NCBI GenBank assembly: GCA_021813805.1 | Contig: JAKAJL010000003.1 | Span: 1 to 64,000 of the forward strand | Direction: 5' to 3' | DNA length: 64,000 nt | Origin: Pseudomonadota bacterium | Lineage (GTDB): Bacteria; Pseudomonadota; Alphaproteobacteria; Rhizobiales; Beijerinckiaceae | Shown here: positions 9,124 through 18,165 of the stretch, piece by piece | Position numbering within the stretch: position 1 is the stretch's first letter | Layout: each line of letters starts with the position of its first letter | Translations under genes and position numbers: made by a program | Notes under the pieces: generated by a model | The model's input: the letters and a program-made list of their open reading frames with translations, nothing else | Told to the model about the DNA's origin: nothing | Databases searched by the model: none

Positions 9124-9906
9124 ATGCCAGCACAGAACAGCACGGAAATTCTCGCCCATGTCGAGCGCCGGACCATCGGCGGCGCGTCGATCGCCCGGCT
9201 CGATCTCCGGCAGACCGCGCGGCTCATGATCGATCTGGCCCAGGCCGCGCCGCGCGGGCGCGCGCCGCTCTATCTGTCCTCGGCGAATGGCGAAGTTCTG
9301 GCGCGCCGCCATTTCGACAGGCGATTCGCCGAATTGATCGAGCGGTCCGATCTGCTGAGCGCCGACGGCCAAGCGATGATCTTCGCCTCGAATCTGATGA
9401 CGCGCTGTCCGCTGCCCGAACGCGTCGCCACCACCGATCTCTATCCCATCGTCGCCAGCATGGCCCAGGACGAGGGCGTCAGCTTCTATCTGTTCGGCGC
9501 GACCGAAGAGGTCAATCGCGCCACGTTCGATGCGACCCGGCGGCAATTTCCGCGGCTCGATCTGCGCGGCCGTTCGCACGGCTATCTCAAGGGCGACGCG
9601 CTCGAAGCCAAACTCGTAGAAATCAACGAACTGGCGCCGGACATTCTGTGGCTTTCGCTCGGCGTGCCGCTGGAGCAGGAATTCGTGGTCCGCCACGCCC
9701 ATCTCCTGCCCAATGTCAAAATGATCAAGACCTCGGGCGGCCTGTTCGATTTTATCTCAGGGGCGAAGAAGCGCGCGCCCCACTGGGTCCAGAAGGCGGG
9801 GCTCGAATGGGCCTATCGCTTCGGTCTCGAACCGCGCCGCCTCGCCCGCCGCTACGCGGCCACCAATCCGGTCGCGCTTTACCTGCTGCTGACCCAGACC
9901 CGCTGA
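9124..9906 (+). CDS. WecG/TagA/CpsF-family glycosyltransferase
   Basis: The 260-residue product matches the family's usual length. Characteristic segments are LYLSSANGEVLA (about 50-61), SADGQAM (79-85) with the conserved Asp, FYLFGATEEV, and PDILWLSLGVPLEQEF (177-192) followed by KTSGGLFDFISGAKKRAPHW (199-218). The family adds N-acetylmannosamine-type residues to lipid-linked sugars at the membrane face. It follows the Wzc-like gene in the same direction with a 115-bp gap and ends in a strong terminator palindrome. It likely adds an early residue of the repeat unit. The exact donor is unknown. Confidence 0.92.
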   Translation: MPAQNSTEILAHVERRTIGGASIARLDLRQTARLMIDLAQAAPRGRAPLYLSSANGEVLARRHFDRRFAELIERSDLLSADGQAMIFASNLMTRCPLPERVATTDLYPIVASMAQDEGVSFYLFGATEEVNRATFDATRRQFPRLDLRGRSHGYLKGDALEAKLVEINELAPDILWLSLGVPLEQEFVVRHAHLLPNVKMIKTSGGLFDFISGAKKRAPHWVQKAGLEWAYRFGLEPRRLARRYAATNPVALYLLLTQTR

Positions 9907-9933
9907 TCCGAATTCCGCATGCGGAATTCGGAT
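9906..9933 (+). terminator. Perfect 28-bp palindrome, terminator
   Basis: The arm ATCCGAATTCCGCA (9906-9919) is followed directly by its exact reverse complement (9920-9933), then by TTT (four T counting the arm's last base). The palindrome begins at the last base of the WecG/TagA stop codon. Position and T-tract fit an intrinsic terminator that separates this gene from the GT4 gene downstream. Confidence 0.75.
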
Positions 9934-10112
9934 TTTCGCGCCATGGCTTCGCCGCCGATGGCGCCGCAATCTCGCGGAAACCCGATCTGACGGCGGAAAG
10001 GCGTTAAGCCTTTCCCTCAACCATGAGAAAAGGTTCTCGTGGCGAAACCGGCCCGGCGCGAAGGCTTTCCGTTATAATTGACAAAGCGCCTTCCGCCGTG
10101 TCGAGGACCCGC

Positions 10113-11321
10113 ATGACCCAGTTCGCCACGCCCGAAAATTCGGTCCCGATCGCTTCCGGTTACCGGGCTGCAAAGCGGCCTCGCGCCAGCGACCTGGACG
10201 CCGGCGAGCCCCGTCGCGTGCTTTTCGTGCAGACCCAGGCCGAGAACGCCGGCGCGCAGGAAGTCGCGCGGCAACTGGCGCATGGCGCGAGCCGCAACGG
10301 CTGGCTGGCCGGCCAGGTCTTTTTCTTCCGCCGAACGGATTCGTTCGACAGCGAAGACAATGTCTTCTTCTGCGCGCGCCGGCGGCCGTCGTCGCCGCTC
10401 GGCCTCATGAAATCGCTGATCGCGCTCTATCGGCATTTTCGCCGCGAGAAACCCGACGCCGTCGTCACCCTGCAGCATTACGGCAATCTGATCGCCGCGC
10501 CGATCGGCCGCCTTGCCGGCGTGAAGATGGTGATCGCCAACCAGGTCACAACGCCGGAGCATGTTCCGGCCTGGGCGCGCGCGGCCGACCTCTGGCTGGG
10601 GCGCCTCGGCTTCTATGACCGCATCGTGGTGAATTCGTCGGAGACCGAGGCCGTCTATGGCGGCTATCCCCCCTCCTACGCCCGCCGCGTGGTGCGGATC
10701 GATCACGGCTTCTTCGACAAATCCGTGGCAATGACCAAGGTCGAGGCGCGCCGCGCGCTCGACCTGCCGCCCGACGCGGAGCTCATCGGCTGCGCAGCGC
10801 GGCTGCACGAGAGCAAGCAGCTCGATCTCGCCATCAGGCTTTTGACGATCAACCGGAACCAGCATCTCGCCATCGCCGGCCAAGGCCCCGACAGGGAGCG
10901 ACTGTGGACCTTGGCGCGTGCGCTTGGCGTTGCCGGACGCGTGCGTTTTCTCGGCGAACTCGACACGAAGACGATGGGACTCTTCCTCGCCGCGCTCGAC
11001 GCTTTCGTCTTTCCCAGCGCCGGCGAGACTTTTGGGTTGGCGCCGGTCGAGGCGGCCCAGGCCGGCCTGCCAGTCATCGTCAACGATCTTTCGGTATTGA
11101 GGGAGGTGCTGTCGGTCGAGGGCGCGCCCTGCGCCTTGTTCGTCGACGCAAAGGACACGGAGGCGTTCGCCGCCGCCGCGCGACGCGCCTGCGAGGACGA
11201 GGCTCTGGCGGCGGAATTTTCCGCGCGGGGACGCAAATTGAGCGAGAAGTTCCCCCTCGACAAAATGGTCGATGAATTCATGCGCCTCCTTCAGGCGGCG
11301 GACGCCAGACCGTGCAAATAG
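10113..11321 (+). CDS. GT4-family glycosyltransferase
   Basis: This 402-residue GT-B fold enzyme has an N-terminal Rossmann domain starting RRVLFVQTQAENAGAQEVA. The C-terminal nucleotide-sugar domain contains IGCAARLHESKQLDLAI, LAIAGQGPDRERL, RVRFLGELD and the E-x7-E signature FPSAGETFGLAPVEAAQAGLP. These are the standard GT4 features. The start is set at the ATG at 10113 with GAGGA 6-8 nt upstream, although the frame is open to 10023. It overlaps the next gene by 10 bp, so the two are translationally coupled. Role: a sugar transfer step of the repeat unit in the cytoplasm. The sugar cannot be inferred. Confidence 0.9.
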   Translation: MTQFATPENSVPIASGYRAAKRPRASDLDAGEPRRVLFVQTQAENAGAQEVARQLAHGASRNGWLAGQVFFFRRTDSFDSEDNVFFCARRRPSSPLGLMKSLIALYRHFRREKPDAVVTLQHYGNLIAAPIGRLAGVKMVIANQVTTPEHVPAWARAADLWLGRLGFYDRIVVNSSETEAVYGGYPPSYARRVVRIDHGFFDKSVAMTKVEARRALDLPPDAELIGCAARLHESKQLDLAIRLLTINRNQHLAIAGQGPDRERLWTLARALGVAGRVRFLGELDTKTMGLFLAALDAFVFPSAGETFGLAPVEAAQAGLPVIVNDLSVLREVLSVEGAPCALFVDAKDTEAFAAAARRACEDEALAAEFSARGRKLSEKFPLDKMVDEFMRLLQAADARPCK

Positions 11322-12835
11322 AAATCCTGATCGACCCGCGCAATTTCCGGCGCTGGCACGAAAGGCTGCGCGACCGGCTGGCCCGTGTCCTGCCGCGCGC
11401 GACGGTGCGCCTGGCGCGCCAGGAGGGCGCCGGCGGCTTTCCCGCCGAGATCGGCGCGCTGCTCGGCCTGGAGAAAACCATCCTGCGGCGGATGCGCCCG
11501 ACCCTTTGCGACCCAGCGCCGGCCACCGCCCTCGAGCCGGCGCGCGAGGAGGGAGAACAGCCCGATATCGTCATCGACCTCACTGGCGCCCAGGCGCCTG
11601 GGCCGGCCCCGGGAAAGGCCTTGTGGCGCGTGCTTTACGACAACGCGCCGGGCGAGGCCGGCGCGGTCGCGGCGCTGCTGGGCGGCGCCTGCCCCGCGCT
11701 GGCGCTGGAAGAGGCCGGCGGCGGCGCCGTCCTCGGCGCGGCCCTGCCGTCGCTCGAAGCCGCCGACGGCCTCACCGGCGGCCTGGAGGCGGTCTTTTCG
11801 CGGGTCATTTTCCTGATCGAACAGGTCCTGCTGTCGCCGCGCCGCACTTTCGAGCGCCCGCCGGCCCAGCCCGCCGCCGGGCGGCGTCCCGCGGCCTTTT
11901 TCGCGCGCGCCATGGCCCATGAAGCCCTGCGGCGGATTTATCATCTGTCCTGCCATTCGCCGCATTGGCGCGTCGGCTGGCGCTTGCACGACGGCCCCGG
12001 CGTGCTGGAGACCGGCTCTTTGAGGGGGTTTCGATGGCAAGTCCTGCCCGACCTCGGCGACAGTTTCGCCGCCGACCCCTTTCCGATCGAATGGCGCGGC
12101 CGGAAAGCCCTGTTCTACGAGCGTCTCGACTACGCGACCGGCAAGGGAACGATCTGGGTCCAGCCCTTTGACGACTCCGGACCGATGGGTCCGCCCCTGC
12201 CCGCCCTGGAAGAGCCCTGGCACCTGTCCTATCCCTTCCTCATCGTCCATGAGGGCGAGCTCTATATGGTCCCCGAAGCCTCGGCCTCGGGCGCGGTCGC
12301 GATCTATCGCTGCGTCGAATTTCCCGGCCAGTGGCGCTGCGTCGGCCAATTGCTGACGGGGATCGAAGCCGCCGACGTGACCCTCTTCCGCCACGCCGGC
12401 CGGTTCTGGATGATGTCCGTCGTGCGCGACGGCGCCGGGGGCTATTCCGACACGCTGGCGATCCATCATGCCGACGATCTGTTCGGCCCCTGGCGGGAAC
12501 ACGCCTTGCGCCCGGTTCTGATCGACTCCCGGCTGGCGCGGCCCGCCGGCGCCGTAGTGAAACATTCGGGCGCGCTCTGGCGCCCGGTTCAGGACTGCTC
12601 GGCCGGCTACGGCAAGAAGCTCGCGCTGGCGCGCATCGACGTGCTGGACGAGGAGAATTTCGCCCAGACACGGATGAGCCTGATTTCGCCGGGGCCGGCA
12701 TGGCCCGGCGGCAGGCTGCATACGCTCAACCGCTGGGGCCGTCTCGAAGTGATCGACGGCGCGGTCCTGACCCCCAAAAACCTGACGTTGCGGCGGTTCG
12801 TCCACGGCGCCATCGATCGTAGCCGGATGATCTGA
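11312..12835 (+). CDS. GINT1 N-terminal-like protein, putative sugar/formyl transfer
   Basis: The 507-residue product starts at a GTG inside the GT4 gene. Residues 1-190 hold a short Rossmann-like part (PDIVIDLTGAQAP at 84-96) reminiscent of formyltransferase-fold proteins. Residues 215-480 are a beta-rich domain with repeated blades: DPFPIEWRGRKALFYERL (255-272), EEPWHLSYPFLIVHEGELYM (300-319), PEASASGAVAIYRC, ADVTLFRHAGRFWMM. This resembles the domain found at the N-terminus of plant glucosamine inositolphosphorylceramide transferase and GH43-like propellers. It lies within the polysaccharide operon, so a sugar-modifying or polymer-binding role is likely, but the reaction is unknown. Confidence 0.65.
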   Translation: MQIEILIDPRNFRRWHERLRDRLARVLPRATVRLARQEGAGGFPAEIGALLGLEKTILRRMRPTLCDPAPATALEPAREEGEQPDIVIDLTGAQAPGPAPGKALWRVLYDNAPGEAGAVAALLGGACPALALEEAGGGAVLGAALPSLEAADGLTGGLEAVFSRVIFLIEQVLLSPRRTFERPPAQPAAGRRPAAFFARAMAHEALRRIYHLSCHSPHWRVGWRLHDGPGVLETGSLRGFRWQVLPDLGDSFAADPFPIEWRGRKALFYERLDYATGKGTIWVQPFDDSGPMGPPLPALEEPWHLSYPFLIVHEGELYMVPEASASGAVAIYRCVEFPGQWRCVGQLLTGIEAADVTLFRHAGRFWMMSVVRDGAGGYSDTLAIHHADDLFGPWREHALRPVLIDSRLARPAGAVVKHSGALWRPVQDCSAGYGKKLALARIDVLDEENFAQTRMSLISPGPAWPGGRLHTLNRWGRLEVIDGAVLTPKNLTLRRFVHGAIDRSRMI

Positions 12836-12856
12836 GGCGTTTTGGCGCGCTTTGCG

Positions 12857-14038
12857 TCAGGACGCGAACCGGCGCAGGCGGTCTCGCAGGCCCCGCGCCA
12901 GATAATAGGCCGCCTGCCGGAATTCGCCCGCCCGCGACTCGTCGGCCACCGCCCTGCGACGCCTGAAGGCGAGGGCGTGGGTGGAAAAATCCCGCGCCAT
13001 TTTCCGCGGCGCGCCGTAGAACGCGGCGATTTTTTCGGCCCCCATGCCTGGCGTCGCGAACCAGGACCCGACGAGATCGCGAAGGCAGACGACATCCACC
13101 AGGGCGCAGCTCAGCCCGGTCCCCACCGCCGGGCAGGAGGTCCGGAAGGCGTCGCCGATCACGACGAGACCGGGGCGGACGACATTTTCAACATTGCACA
13201 ATTCGACGGGAAAGGAGGCGAAATCCCCGACCCAGCCACAATCGCCGACCCAGGGTCGCAGACCCGGCAAAAGCTCGAGTAAAGCGGACATGCCCCGCTC
13301 TTCGATCGCCTTGAGCCGACGATCCTCGATGTCCGAGAACAGGAACAGATTGGCGCGCATGTCGGCGCCGATGGGGAAGAGCGAAATATAATCGACGCGA
13401 TCGCCCTGACTCTCCCCATAGGCGGTCAGCGACTGAAACATGAAGCCGTCGACGGGCGGGGTCAGCGTGAAAGCGACGCTGATCGTTTGCTGCGCGTGCG
13501 CCCTTGCCCGTTTGAGGCGGAGCTTGCGACGCAAGGCCTCGCCATGCCCGGTCGCCAGCACGACGAGCCGCGGTTCGATGGTTTCGCCGCCCGCAAGCGT
13601 CACGCGCTGCCTGTCCTCGCCCGTGACGATGTCCTCGACGCGATCGTAACGAAGCGTGACCTGTGCCGGAATGCGCTTGCGCAGGACCTTGATCATGTCG
13701 CGATAAAGCATGTTCAACTGCAACTGCCGGCTGATGTCGACGATATGGCGTCCGCGGATGTTGACGAATTCCTCGACCGGGGTCGAGGCCGCCTTGAAGT
13801 CGTCGAGCAGCCCCAGTTCTTCGAGCAGCGGCAATTGATCTCCCGCCAGCTTCTCGGCGCGGAACAGATTAGGGATGGCGGGGGCGGCTTCGATCAGGAC
13901 CACCTTCCGCCCCTTGCCGGCAAGGGCGATGGCCGCCGCGCATCCGGCGAATCCGCCGCCGACGATGACGATCTCCGGCGCCTCGGCCCGCCCCCGCCCG
14001 CCGGCTCCGCTATGCGCTGGAAGGGCGGCCCCGTTCAT
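12857..14038 (-). CDS. FAD-dependent oxidoreductase (UbiH/tryptophan-halogenase-like fold)
   Basis: This is a 393-residue flavoprotein. The dinucleotide-binding motif EIVIVGGGFAGCAAAIALAGKG lies at about residues 21-42, ending with an acidic residue at IEA. The second FAD segment is VIGDAFRTSCPAVGTGLSCALVD (about 308-330). RAEKLAGDQ follows the first beta strand, as in group A flavin monooxygenases. The ATG at 14038 overlaps the stop codon of the upstream acyltransferase gene (ATGA), so the two are coupled. It is convergent to the GINT-like gene with 21 bp between. Hydroxylation or desaturation of a sugar or lipid precursor is possible. The substrate is unknown. Confidence 0.85.
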   Translation of the reverse strand: MNGAALPAHSGAGGRGRAEAPEIVIVGGGFAGCAAAIALAGKGRKVVLIEAAPAIPNLFRAEKLAGDQLPLLEELGLLDDFKAASTPVEEFVNIRGRHIVDISRQLQLNMLYRDMIKVLRKRIPAQVTLRYDRVEDIVTGEDRQRVTLAGGETIEPRLVVLATGHGEALRRKLRLKRARAHAQQTISVAFTLTPPVDGFMFQSLTAYGESQGDRVDYISLFPIGADMRANLFLFSDIEDRRLKAIEERGMSALLELLPGLRPWVGDCGWVGDFASFPVELCNVENVVRPGLVVIGDAFRTSCPAVGTGLSCALVDVVCLRDLVGSWFATPGMGAEKIAAFYGAPRKMARDFSTHALAFRRRRAVADESRAGEFRQAAYYLARGLRDRLRRFAS

Positions 14039-15375
14039 GAGCGTTGTCCCTGTTCCGCCCGCAATTGCGGCGCGCAAGCCGGAACGTCGCGGAGCGAATC
14101 GGCTTCGGCTTGACTTCCGCGACGGGGGGGTCCGCGCTTGATCCATCCGATCCATCGCCCAAGAAAGCCGCGGGCGGCGAAGGCGAAAGCCAGGGCCGAG
14201 GCGAGCGGCGCGTCGGCCGGCGTGAGCGGCCGCAGGGCGCAGTGGAGTTGCGCCGGCGCGGCGCCGAAGCGCTTTTTGTAACCCTCGTTGCCGATAGTGA
14301 GATCGTAGAAGGCGAACCCTTCCCGGATGCAATGCTCGATTGCGGCCAAGGTCAGCACATTGCCGAGCGAACAGCTTTTCCAGGCGCCGCCCTCGAAGGT
14401 CGCCATGATGACATGAAACGCCGCGCCCCGTTCGAGCGCGAGCATCGCGCCAAGGGCCTCGCCACCGACTTTCAGGAGAAAGAGCCTGGCGAGGCCCGCT
14501 TCCGACTCGACGGCCACGGCTTCATAAAATCGGCGATAGGCGGGGCTGGCGAGGCTGTTCCCGCGCCCCATTTCGTCGCAGCGCTCCTGCCTCTGGCGCG
14601 CGAGCAGATCGAAAGCCAGACGCCTGTCGCCCGGCGTCCGCGCCGGGACGAACTCCACCTCGCCGGCCCTGGCGGCGCGCCGCGTTTTTTTCGCAATATC
14701 CTTGGCGAATTTGCGCGAAAGGAATTGCGCCCGGTAGGCCGCCGCCGTCGTCGGCAGCTCCACCCCCCATGACGCGATTTCCATTGGAGCGGAAAAGCTC
14801 CGGTCCAGCGTGAGCGGATTGCTCCTTCCGGCGATCCGCCGCGGCATGTTCTTGAACCGCAAGACGCCGCCGAGGCCGAGCCCGGCCAGGATGCGGCGCC
14901 ACAGCCGGCGCCATTGCGCCGGCGTCGGGTCGAAGGCCTTGGCGAGGATCGGCGCATTGTAGTCGCTGACGCCGAGGTCGGCGAACTGCACGACATTGAC
15001 GCCATAGATCCGGCGCGCGCACAGCGGCAGCAGCATCATCGGCGCGCCGTCCGCCCTGTCCCGCGCCAATACGAAGAGGGGCTTCGCCTTCAGGCGCGGC
15101 GCCAATTCGCGATAAAAGGGAAAAAGCCAGGCCCGCATTTGAAAGGGCGTGAGCAGGCCGTCGTCTTCGAGCCGCGCCCAATCCTTTTCCACGCCATCGA
15201 GATCCTGCGCGATTTCGATCGCGAACCGGCTGTCGAATGGATCGCCGTATCTGTCGCCGCCCATCCCGACGGCCGCCCAACTTTCATCGTCGCCCGACTT
15301 TTCGCGGACGCGCCGAAGACCGCCTTCGCGCTCGATCGCGACGTCTCTGTTCCATGCCGCTTCGTTGAGGATCAT
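14035..15375 (-). CDS. FemAB/BioF2-like GNAT acyltransferase
   Basis: This 446-residue protein has a two-GNAT-domain layout. The second domain holds VEFVPARTPGD, a long helix with LLARQRQERCDEMGR, LFLLKVGGEALGAMLALERG, and FYDLTIGNEGYKKRFG, the C-terminal signature of the Acetyltransferase_6 (BioF2-like) family. Similar proteins sit in many exopolysaccharide clusters and acylate amino sugars or transfer aminoacyl groups. The start is taken as the ATG at 15375; a TTG at 15390 is also in frame and neither has a clear ribosome site. The stop overlaps the start of the flavoprotein gene by 4 bp. Its role here is as a decorating enzyme, inferred from context. Confidence 0.8.
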   Translation of the reverse strand: MILNEAAWNRDVAIEREGGLRRVREKSGDDESWAAVGMGGDRYGDPFDSRFAIEIAQDLDGVEKDWARLEDDGLLTPFQMRAWLFPFYRELAPRLKAKPLFVLARDRADGAPMMLLPLCARRIYGVNVVQFADLGVSDYNAPILAKAFDPTPAQWRRLWRRILAGLGLGGVLRFKNMPRRIAGRSNPLTLDRSFSAPMEIASWGVELPTTAAAYRAQFLSRKFAKDIAKKTRRAARAGEVEFVPARTPGDRRLAFDLLARQRQERCDEMGRGNSLASPAYRRFYEAVAVESEAGLARLFLLKVGGEALGAMLALERGAAFHVIMATFEGGAWKSCSLGNVLTLAAIEHCIREGFAFYDLTIGNEGYKKRFGAAPAQLHCALRPLTPADAPLASALAFAFAARGFLGRWIGWIKRGPPRRGSQAEADSLRDVPACAPQLRAEQGQRS

Positions 15376-15861
15376 TGCCGGATGACGCAATTCATCGCTT
15401 TATTATGAAAATGATAGCTGCTCTTGCATGGCTATGACAGTTCGTCTCGAATACATGCTTAATTTAACAGAATTTCCTTTACCTGCCCGAGCGCCCTGGA
15501 ACGCGCCCTGCATTCCGAGACCGAACAGGGTCATTCCGCAGCCCTTTCTTTTCAAATCGGCGCGTCGGATGTTTCGTTTTTTCGCCCGCAGGCGCCCGCC
15601 GGCCATGTTCCGCGGCGCCACGGCGTCCCCAAGGATTGACCCTGCCCCTTTACCTTAACCGGGGCTCTTCCTTGACTCCAGATACAACAATTGAGAAATT
15701 TCTGAAAATATTAACTTATTCAGCAATGAACGGCGTGAGTATAAGCATCTGAAGTGAGTCGATATGACTTGACTCGGCATGCTTGAACCGTCGCCGTCTT
15801 TTCACGCCGAAGTCGTTGCGCCTTTGCGGGCGGCCCCGGCGGGCGACAGACGGGAGGGACC
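15376..15861. other. Divergent intergenic region of the polysaccharide locus
   Basis: These 486 bases between the acyltransferase gene and the flippase-kinase gene carry no convincing gene. The part from about 15660 to 15780 is clearly A/T-richer than its surroundings and contains GAGTC-N10-GACTC (around 15756-15775). It probably holds the two divergent promoters and possibly a regulator site. No terminator-like stem was found. Confidence 0.5.
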
Positions 15862-18165
15862 GTGGGCGACGAGAAAAGTGCGACGCTCTCCGCGATCGGA
15901 CGCGATTTCGGTCGCGCGATTGGAGCAGCCGGCGGCGTGCGAGCGGGCAGGTTCGACCTGCGCGGCGCGCTGGCGCGGCTGGTCATCGGCCAACATATGC
16001 TGGCCTTGGTCGACCAGGCCATTGTGAGCGGCGCAAGTTTTCTGACCACCGTCCTCGTCGGCCGCGGGTCCCATTCCAGCGAACTGGGCATTTACGCCAT
16101 TGGCGGCTCGCTTCTGGTTTCGGCGCTGATGATCCAGGATTCCCTGATCATCCTGCCCTATACGATCCATCGCCAGGAGCGCGACGGCGACGAGGCGACG
16201 CAGTCGGGAAGCGCCTTGACCCAAAATTTCGCGTTGTCGATCCTGGCAGTGCTTCTGCTCGCCGTCTTCGCCGCCCAAGCGGGCCTCCTCGGCCTGTCGA
16301 CCCGTTTCGAACCGATGATCTGGGCGCTCGCCGCAATCGCGCCCTTCGCCTTGGTCAAGGAATTGTGCCGGCGTTTCGCCATAGCCGAGCTGAACGTCGC
16401 GCGGGCCCTGGCGCTCGACGCCGCGGTCGCGGCCATCCAGCTTCCGGCTCTCGCCTGGCTGGCGTGGACAGGCCGGATGTCGGCGACCGCGGCCTTCGCG
16501 GCGATCGGCCTCGCATCGGCCGTTCCCGCCGCCGTCTGGCTCGCGGTTCACCGGCGCGACTTCGCCTTCAGCCGCCATTCCGCGCGGGCCGACCTGGACA
16601 TGAACTGGCGCCTTGGCAAATGGCTGTTCGTCGGACAGTTGATCGTGCAGGTGGAATCCTATGCCGCCTATTGGCTGTCGCTGGCCATCGTCGGCGCCGC
16701 CGGCACCGGAATTTTCGCCGCCTGCGCCAGCATCATCGCCTTCGCCAATCCGTTCATTTCGGCGTTCCGCAATATCCTGACGCCGCGCTTCGTCAGGGCG
16801 TGGAAAACGGGCGGAAGCGCGGCCTTGCGGGCCGAGGCCGCCAGCGACGCCGCGCTGCTCGGCGCGGTGACCGCCGCCTTCTCAATGGCCGTCAGCGTCG
16901 TCGGCGGAGACCTGTTGGGGCTGCTCTATCACGGCGGGGAATATCAGGACCAGACCACCCTGCTCCGCCTGCTCGCGCTGGCGCTGCTCGCCTCGACGAT
17001 GAGCCTGCCCGCCTCCACCGCGCTCGCGGCCATGCAGCGCCCGCGCCTCATCGTCGCCGCAGGCGCCTTCGGCGCCGCCGTCACCACCTTGCTGGTCTGG
17101 TTTCTGACCCTGAAATGGGGGCTGACCGGGACCGGGCTCGGGCTCGTGCTCGGCGGAATGGCCGGGGCGACGGCGCGTTGGGTCGCCTTCCTCCATGTCG
17201 TGTCCAAACGGAAATGGGTCGAGGACGCCATGGCCGAAATCGGCCGGAGCACAGCGCTGAACCGCCCCTTCGCGCGCGGCGAGATCGAGCGCCTCGACGA
17301 AGGCACGCAGGCGATCATTTACACGGCGCGCGCGACGGAGCCGCTCTTTCCCGCCGGCGAGGCCGCCCGCCTGATCGTGAAGCTGTTCAAGCCGGAGGCG
17401 GCCGTCGACCTGGAAGCCCTGCGCGGCGAGGCCCACGTCCTGTCGCGGCGCCGCGCCGCGATCAACGGCGCGATCATTGACGGATGGCGGATCGTCATTC
17501 CTGAAAGCCTGCAGCTCTGCGCCGCGCCGCTGGCGATCGTCATGACCGAGGCGCCGGGCGTAAGCCTTTTCAACTGGACGAAGACAGGTAAAGGCCTGAC
17601 GCCGGATATGCTGGAGCGGATCGCCGAAGCGACGATCGCCGCGGTGCGGAATTTATGGGCGCGCGGGGAGCTTCACGGCGATTTCTCGCTTCAAAACATT
17701 CTGTGCGACGCTCCGAACAGGACTCTGGCGTTCATCGATTTCGGCACAGCCGACGATTGCGCGCCCTGCGGCGGCGAGAACTGCCCATGGTCGCCCGCCG
17801 CCCGCGATCTCGCGCATCTGTTGAGCGACGTCGCCTCCGACGTCAGGAGGTCGCTCGGCACACCGAAGGCCCCGAGGCGGCGACGCTTTTTCGCGGCGAG
17901 AGCGCTGCGCGCCTTCCTGCGCCCGCTCGGCGCGCCCGAGGCGCAACACCGCGCGCTGGACGAGATCGAAAATTGCGCGTGGGCGCATGTCGAAAATCTG
18001 TTCGACCTGTCCCTGTCGCCGCGACTTCCCTGGCGCCTCACCGTGAAAGTCGTCACCACCCGCCGCGTCGCCGCCTTGCTCGTCGAGGCGAGGGCCTGGA
18101 TCGACGACCAGCGGGCGGCGCCGGAATCGCGCGGCCACGAAGCCGGAGCGCGCCATGGAGCATGA
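15862..18165 (+). CDS. Wzx/MOP-type flippase fused to a protein-kinase-like domain
   Basis: This 767-residue protein starts at GTG with GGGAGGG just upstream. Residues about 35-455 are a polysaccharide-flippase-like membrane domain with 12-14 hydrophobic segments, including FANPFISAFRNILTPRF (294-310). Residues 470-715 form a kinase fold with key positions in order: glycine-loop-like EGTQAIIY (480-487), Lys507 in LIVKLFK, Glu523 in RGEAHVL, catalytic loop HGDFSLQN (605-612) and DFG (626-628). All catalytic positions are kept. Membrane transport of a lipid-linked sugar with phospho-control or sugar-phosphorylation on the cytoplasmic side is inferred. The next gene overlaps it by 11 bp. Actinobacterial MurJ (MviN) carries a comparable but degenerate kinase domain. 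Confidence 0.85.
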   Translation: MGDEKSATLSAIGRDFGRAIGAAGGVRAGRFDLRGALARLVIGQHMLALVDQAIVSGASFLTTVLVGRGSHSSELGIYAIGGSLLVSALMIQDSLIILPYTIHRQERDGDEATQSGSALTQNFALSILAVLLLAVFAAQAGLLGLSTRFEPMIWALAAIAPFALVKELCRRFAIAELNVARALALDAAVAAIQLPALAWLAWTGRMSATAAFAAIGLASAVPAAVWLAVHRRDFAFSRHSARADLDMNWRLGKWLFVGQLIVQVESYAAYWLSLAIVGAAGTGIFAACASIIAFANPFISAFRNILTPRFVRAWKTGGSAALRAEAASDAALLGAVTAAFSMAVSVVGGDLLGLLYHGGEYQDQTTLLRLLALALLASTMSLPASTALAAMQRPRLIVAAGAFGAAVTTLLVWFLTLKWGLTGTGLGLVLGGMAGATARWVAFLHVVSKRKWVEDAMAEIGRSTALNRPFARGEIERLDEGTQAIIYTARATEPLFPAGEAARLIVKLFKPEAAVDLEALRGEAHVLSRRRAAINGAIIDGWRIVIPESLQLCAAPLAIVMTEAPGVSLFNWTKTGKGLTPDMLERIAEATIAAVRNLWARGELHGDFSLQNILCDAPNRTLAFIDFGTADDCAPCGGENCPWSPAARDLAHLLSDVASDVRRSLGTPKAPRRRRFFAARALRAFLRPLGAPEAQHRALDEIENCAWAHVENLFDLSLSPRLPWRLTVKVVTTRRVAALLVEARAWIDDQRAAPESRGHEAGARHGA

